Below are positions 63,761 through 64,000 of a stretch of 64,000 nt of DNA, one piece after another. A program made the translations under genes and the position numbers. The first letter of the stretch is position 1, and each line of letters opens with the position of its first letter. The stretch comes from DATDPM01 sp963841995 (lineage in GTDB: Bacteria; Pseudomonadota; Alphaproteobacteria; DATDPM01). The notes beneath the pieces are model-generated. The model was not told where the DNA came from and did no database searches. It saw nothing but the letters and a program-made list of their open reading frames with translations. The stretch lies in NCBI GenBank assembly GCA_963841995.1, contig CAWJEX010000005.1, positions 42,657 through 106,656 on the forward strand, in the 5' to 3' direction.

Positions 63761-64000
63761 TCAGCCGGCCGCTTGCGGCCGCCAGCTGCGTTGCGGATGC
63801 CTCCAATCAATCCCTTCGAGCATGTAGCCAAGCTGCGCCGGCGTGATGACGACCACGCCGTCCGCCACCGACGGCCAGATGAACCGGCCCTTCTCCAGGC
63901 GCTTGGCGTAAAGCGATGCGCCCAGGCCATCGACCCAAAAGATCTTGACGAGGTTGCCGCGCTTGCCCCGGAACACGAAAAGATCCCCGGCATGGGGATA
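63761..64000 (-). CDS. tnpB: IS66 Orf2 (TnpB), cut by window edge
   Basis: The second small protein of IS66 elements, needed for transposition by unknown means. Visible codons read HAGDLFVFRGKRGNLVKIFW and continue GLGASLYAKRLEKGRFIWPS, then VVVITPAQLGYMLEGIDWRH. Open to the right edge of the window; start not visible. 92 bp upstream of tnpC. Confidence 0.88.
   Translation of the reverse strand, partial: YPHAGDLFVFRGKRGNLVKIFWVDGLGASLYAKRLEKGRFIWPSVADGVVVITPAQLGYMLEGIDWRHPQRSWRPQAAG

Larger units (their letters stand above)
61426..64000 (-). mobile_element. IS66-type element, decayed, continuing past the window
   Basis: Contains tnpB (partial), tnpC (two frame breaks) and, downstream, the pRiA4b ORF-3-like gene. 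Terminal inverted repeats and target duplication were not identified. IS5 debris, tRNA-like fragments and a minisatellite lie just outside, marking a variable spot of the chromosome. Confidence 0.7.

Overview
The window is a 64 kb piece of an alphaproteobacterial chromosome, probably Rhodospirillales or a relative. The evidence is high GC, the gene order rlmB / tRNA-Tyr / tRNA-Gly / tuf / tRNA-Trp / secE-nusG / rplKAJL / rpoBC / rpsLG-fusA-tuf / S10-spc-alpha, an adenylate kinase with a cysteine-rich lid, the zinc-free S14, and GANTC sites at nearly every frame break. No rRNA, CRISPR array or replication origin was seen.

Region 1 (1-31.9 kb, minus strand) holds most of the translation and transcription machinery in one direction. 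In order of transcription it reads: promoter, tRNA-Tyr, tRNA-Gly, tufB, tRNA-Trp, secE, nusG, rplK, rplA, rplJ, rplL, rpoB, rpoC, terminator, str promoter with an attenuator-like leader, rpsL, rpsG, fusA, tufA, rpsJ, rplC, rplD, rplW, rplB, rpsS, rplV, rpsC, rplP, rpmC, rpsQ, rplN, rplX, rplE, rpsN, rpsH, rplF, rplR, rpsE, rpmD, rplO, secY, adk, alpha-operon promoter, rpsM, rpsK, rpoA, rplQ (cut by the window edge).

Region 2 (31.9-39.8 kb) carries rlmB, tRNA-Thr and a repair and redox group: exported MsrA and MsrB, Ada, two zinc alcohol dehydrogenases, a short-chain dehydrogenase, a small exported protein and a FkbM methyltransferase. Region 3 (40.0-48.4 kb, plus strand) is a sugar-phosphate operon: PPi-dependent phosphofructokinase, transketolase, GAPDH, phosphoglycerate kinase, class II aldolase and ribulose-phosphate 3-epimerase, followed by a CHAD-domain gene. 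The genes together interconvert triose, pentose and hexose phosphates.

Region 4 (48.4-59.3 kb) is accessory and envelope-related: ChaB, a YjdF/DUF2238 gene with an internal amber codon, an XRE-cupin regulator, a 372-residue protein I cannot assign, a Met-rich and a His-rich Spy/CpxP-like protein, an EF-hand lipoprotein, a Trp/Tyr-rich exported protein, a glycine-zipper lipoprotein, a broken histidine kinase, a beta-barrel protein and a 301-bp direct repeat. Region 5 (59.3-64 kb) is mobile-element debris: an IS5-type fragment, a truncated gene next to a 15-bp minisatellite, and a decayed IS66 element with a pRiA4b ORF-3-like gene.

The most informative signal is technical and biological at once. 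Ten otherwise conserved genes (rpoA, rplE, rplW, tufA, fusA, rpoC, rplA, an SDR, tkt, a histidine kinase) carry a one-base frame break, and each break lies in or beside a GANTC or GANNTC sequence. GANTC is the CcrM methylation motif. The simplest reading is systematic base-calling error at methylated sites rather than ten broken genes; the intact, otherwise identical tufB copy serves as an internal control.
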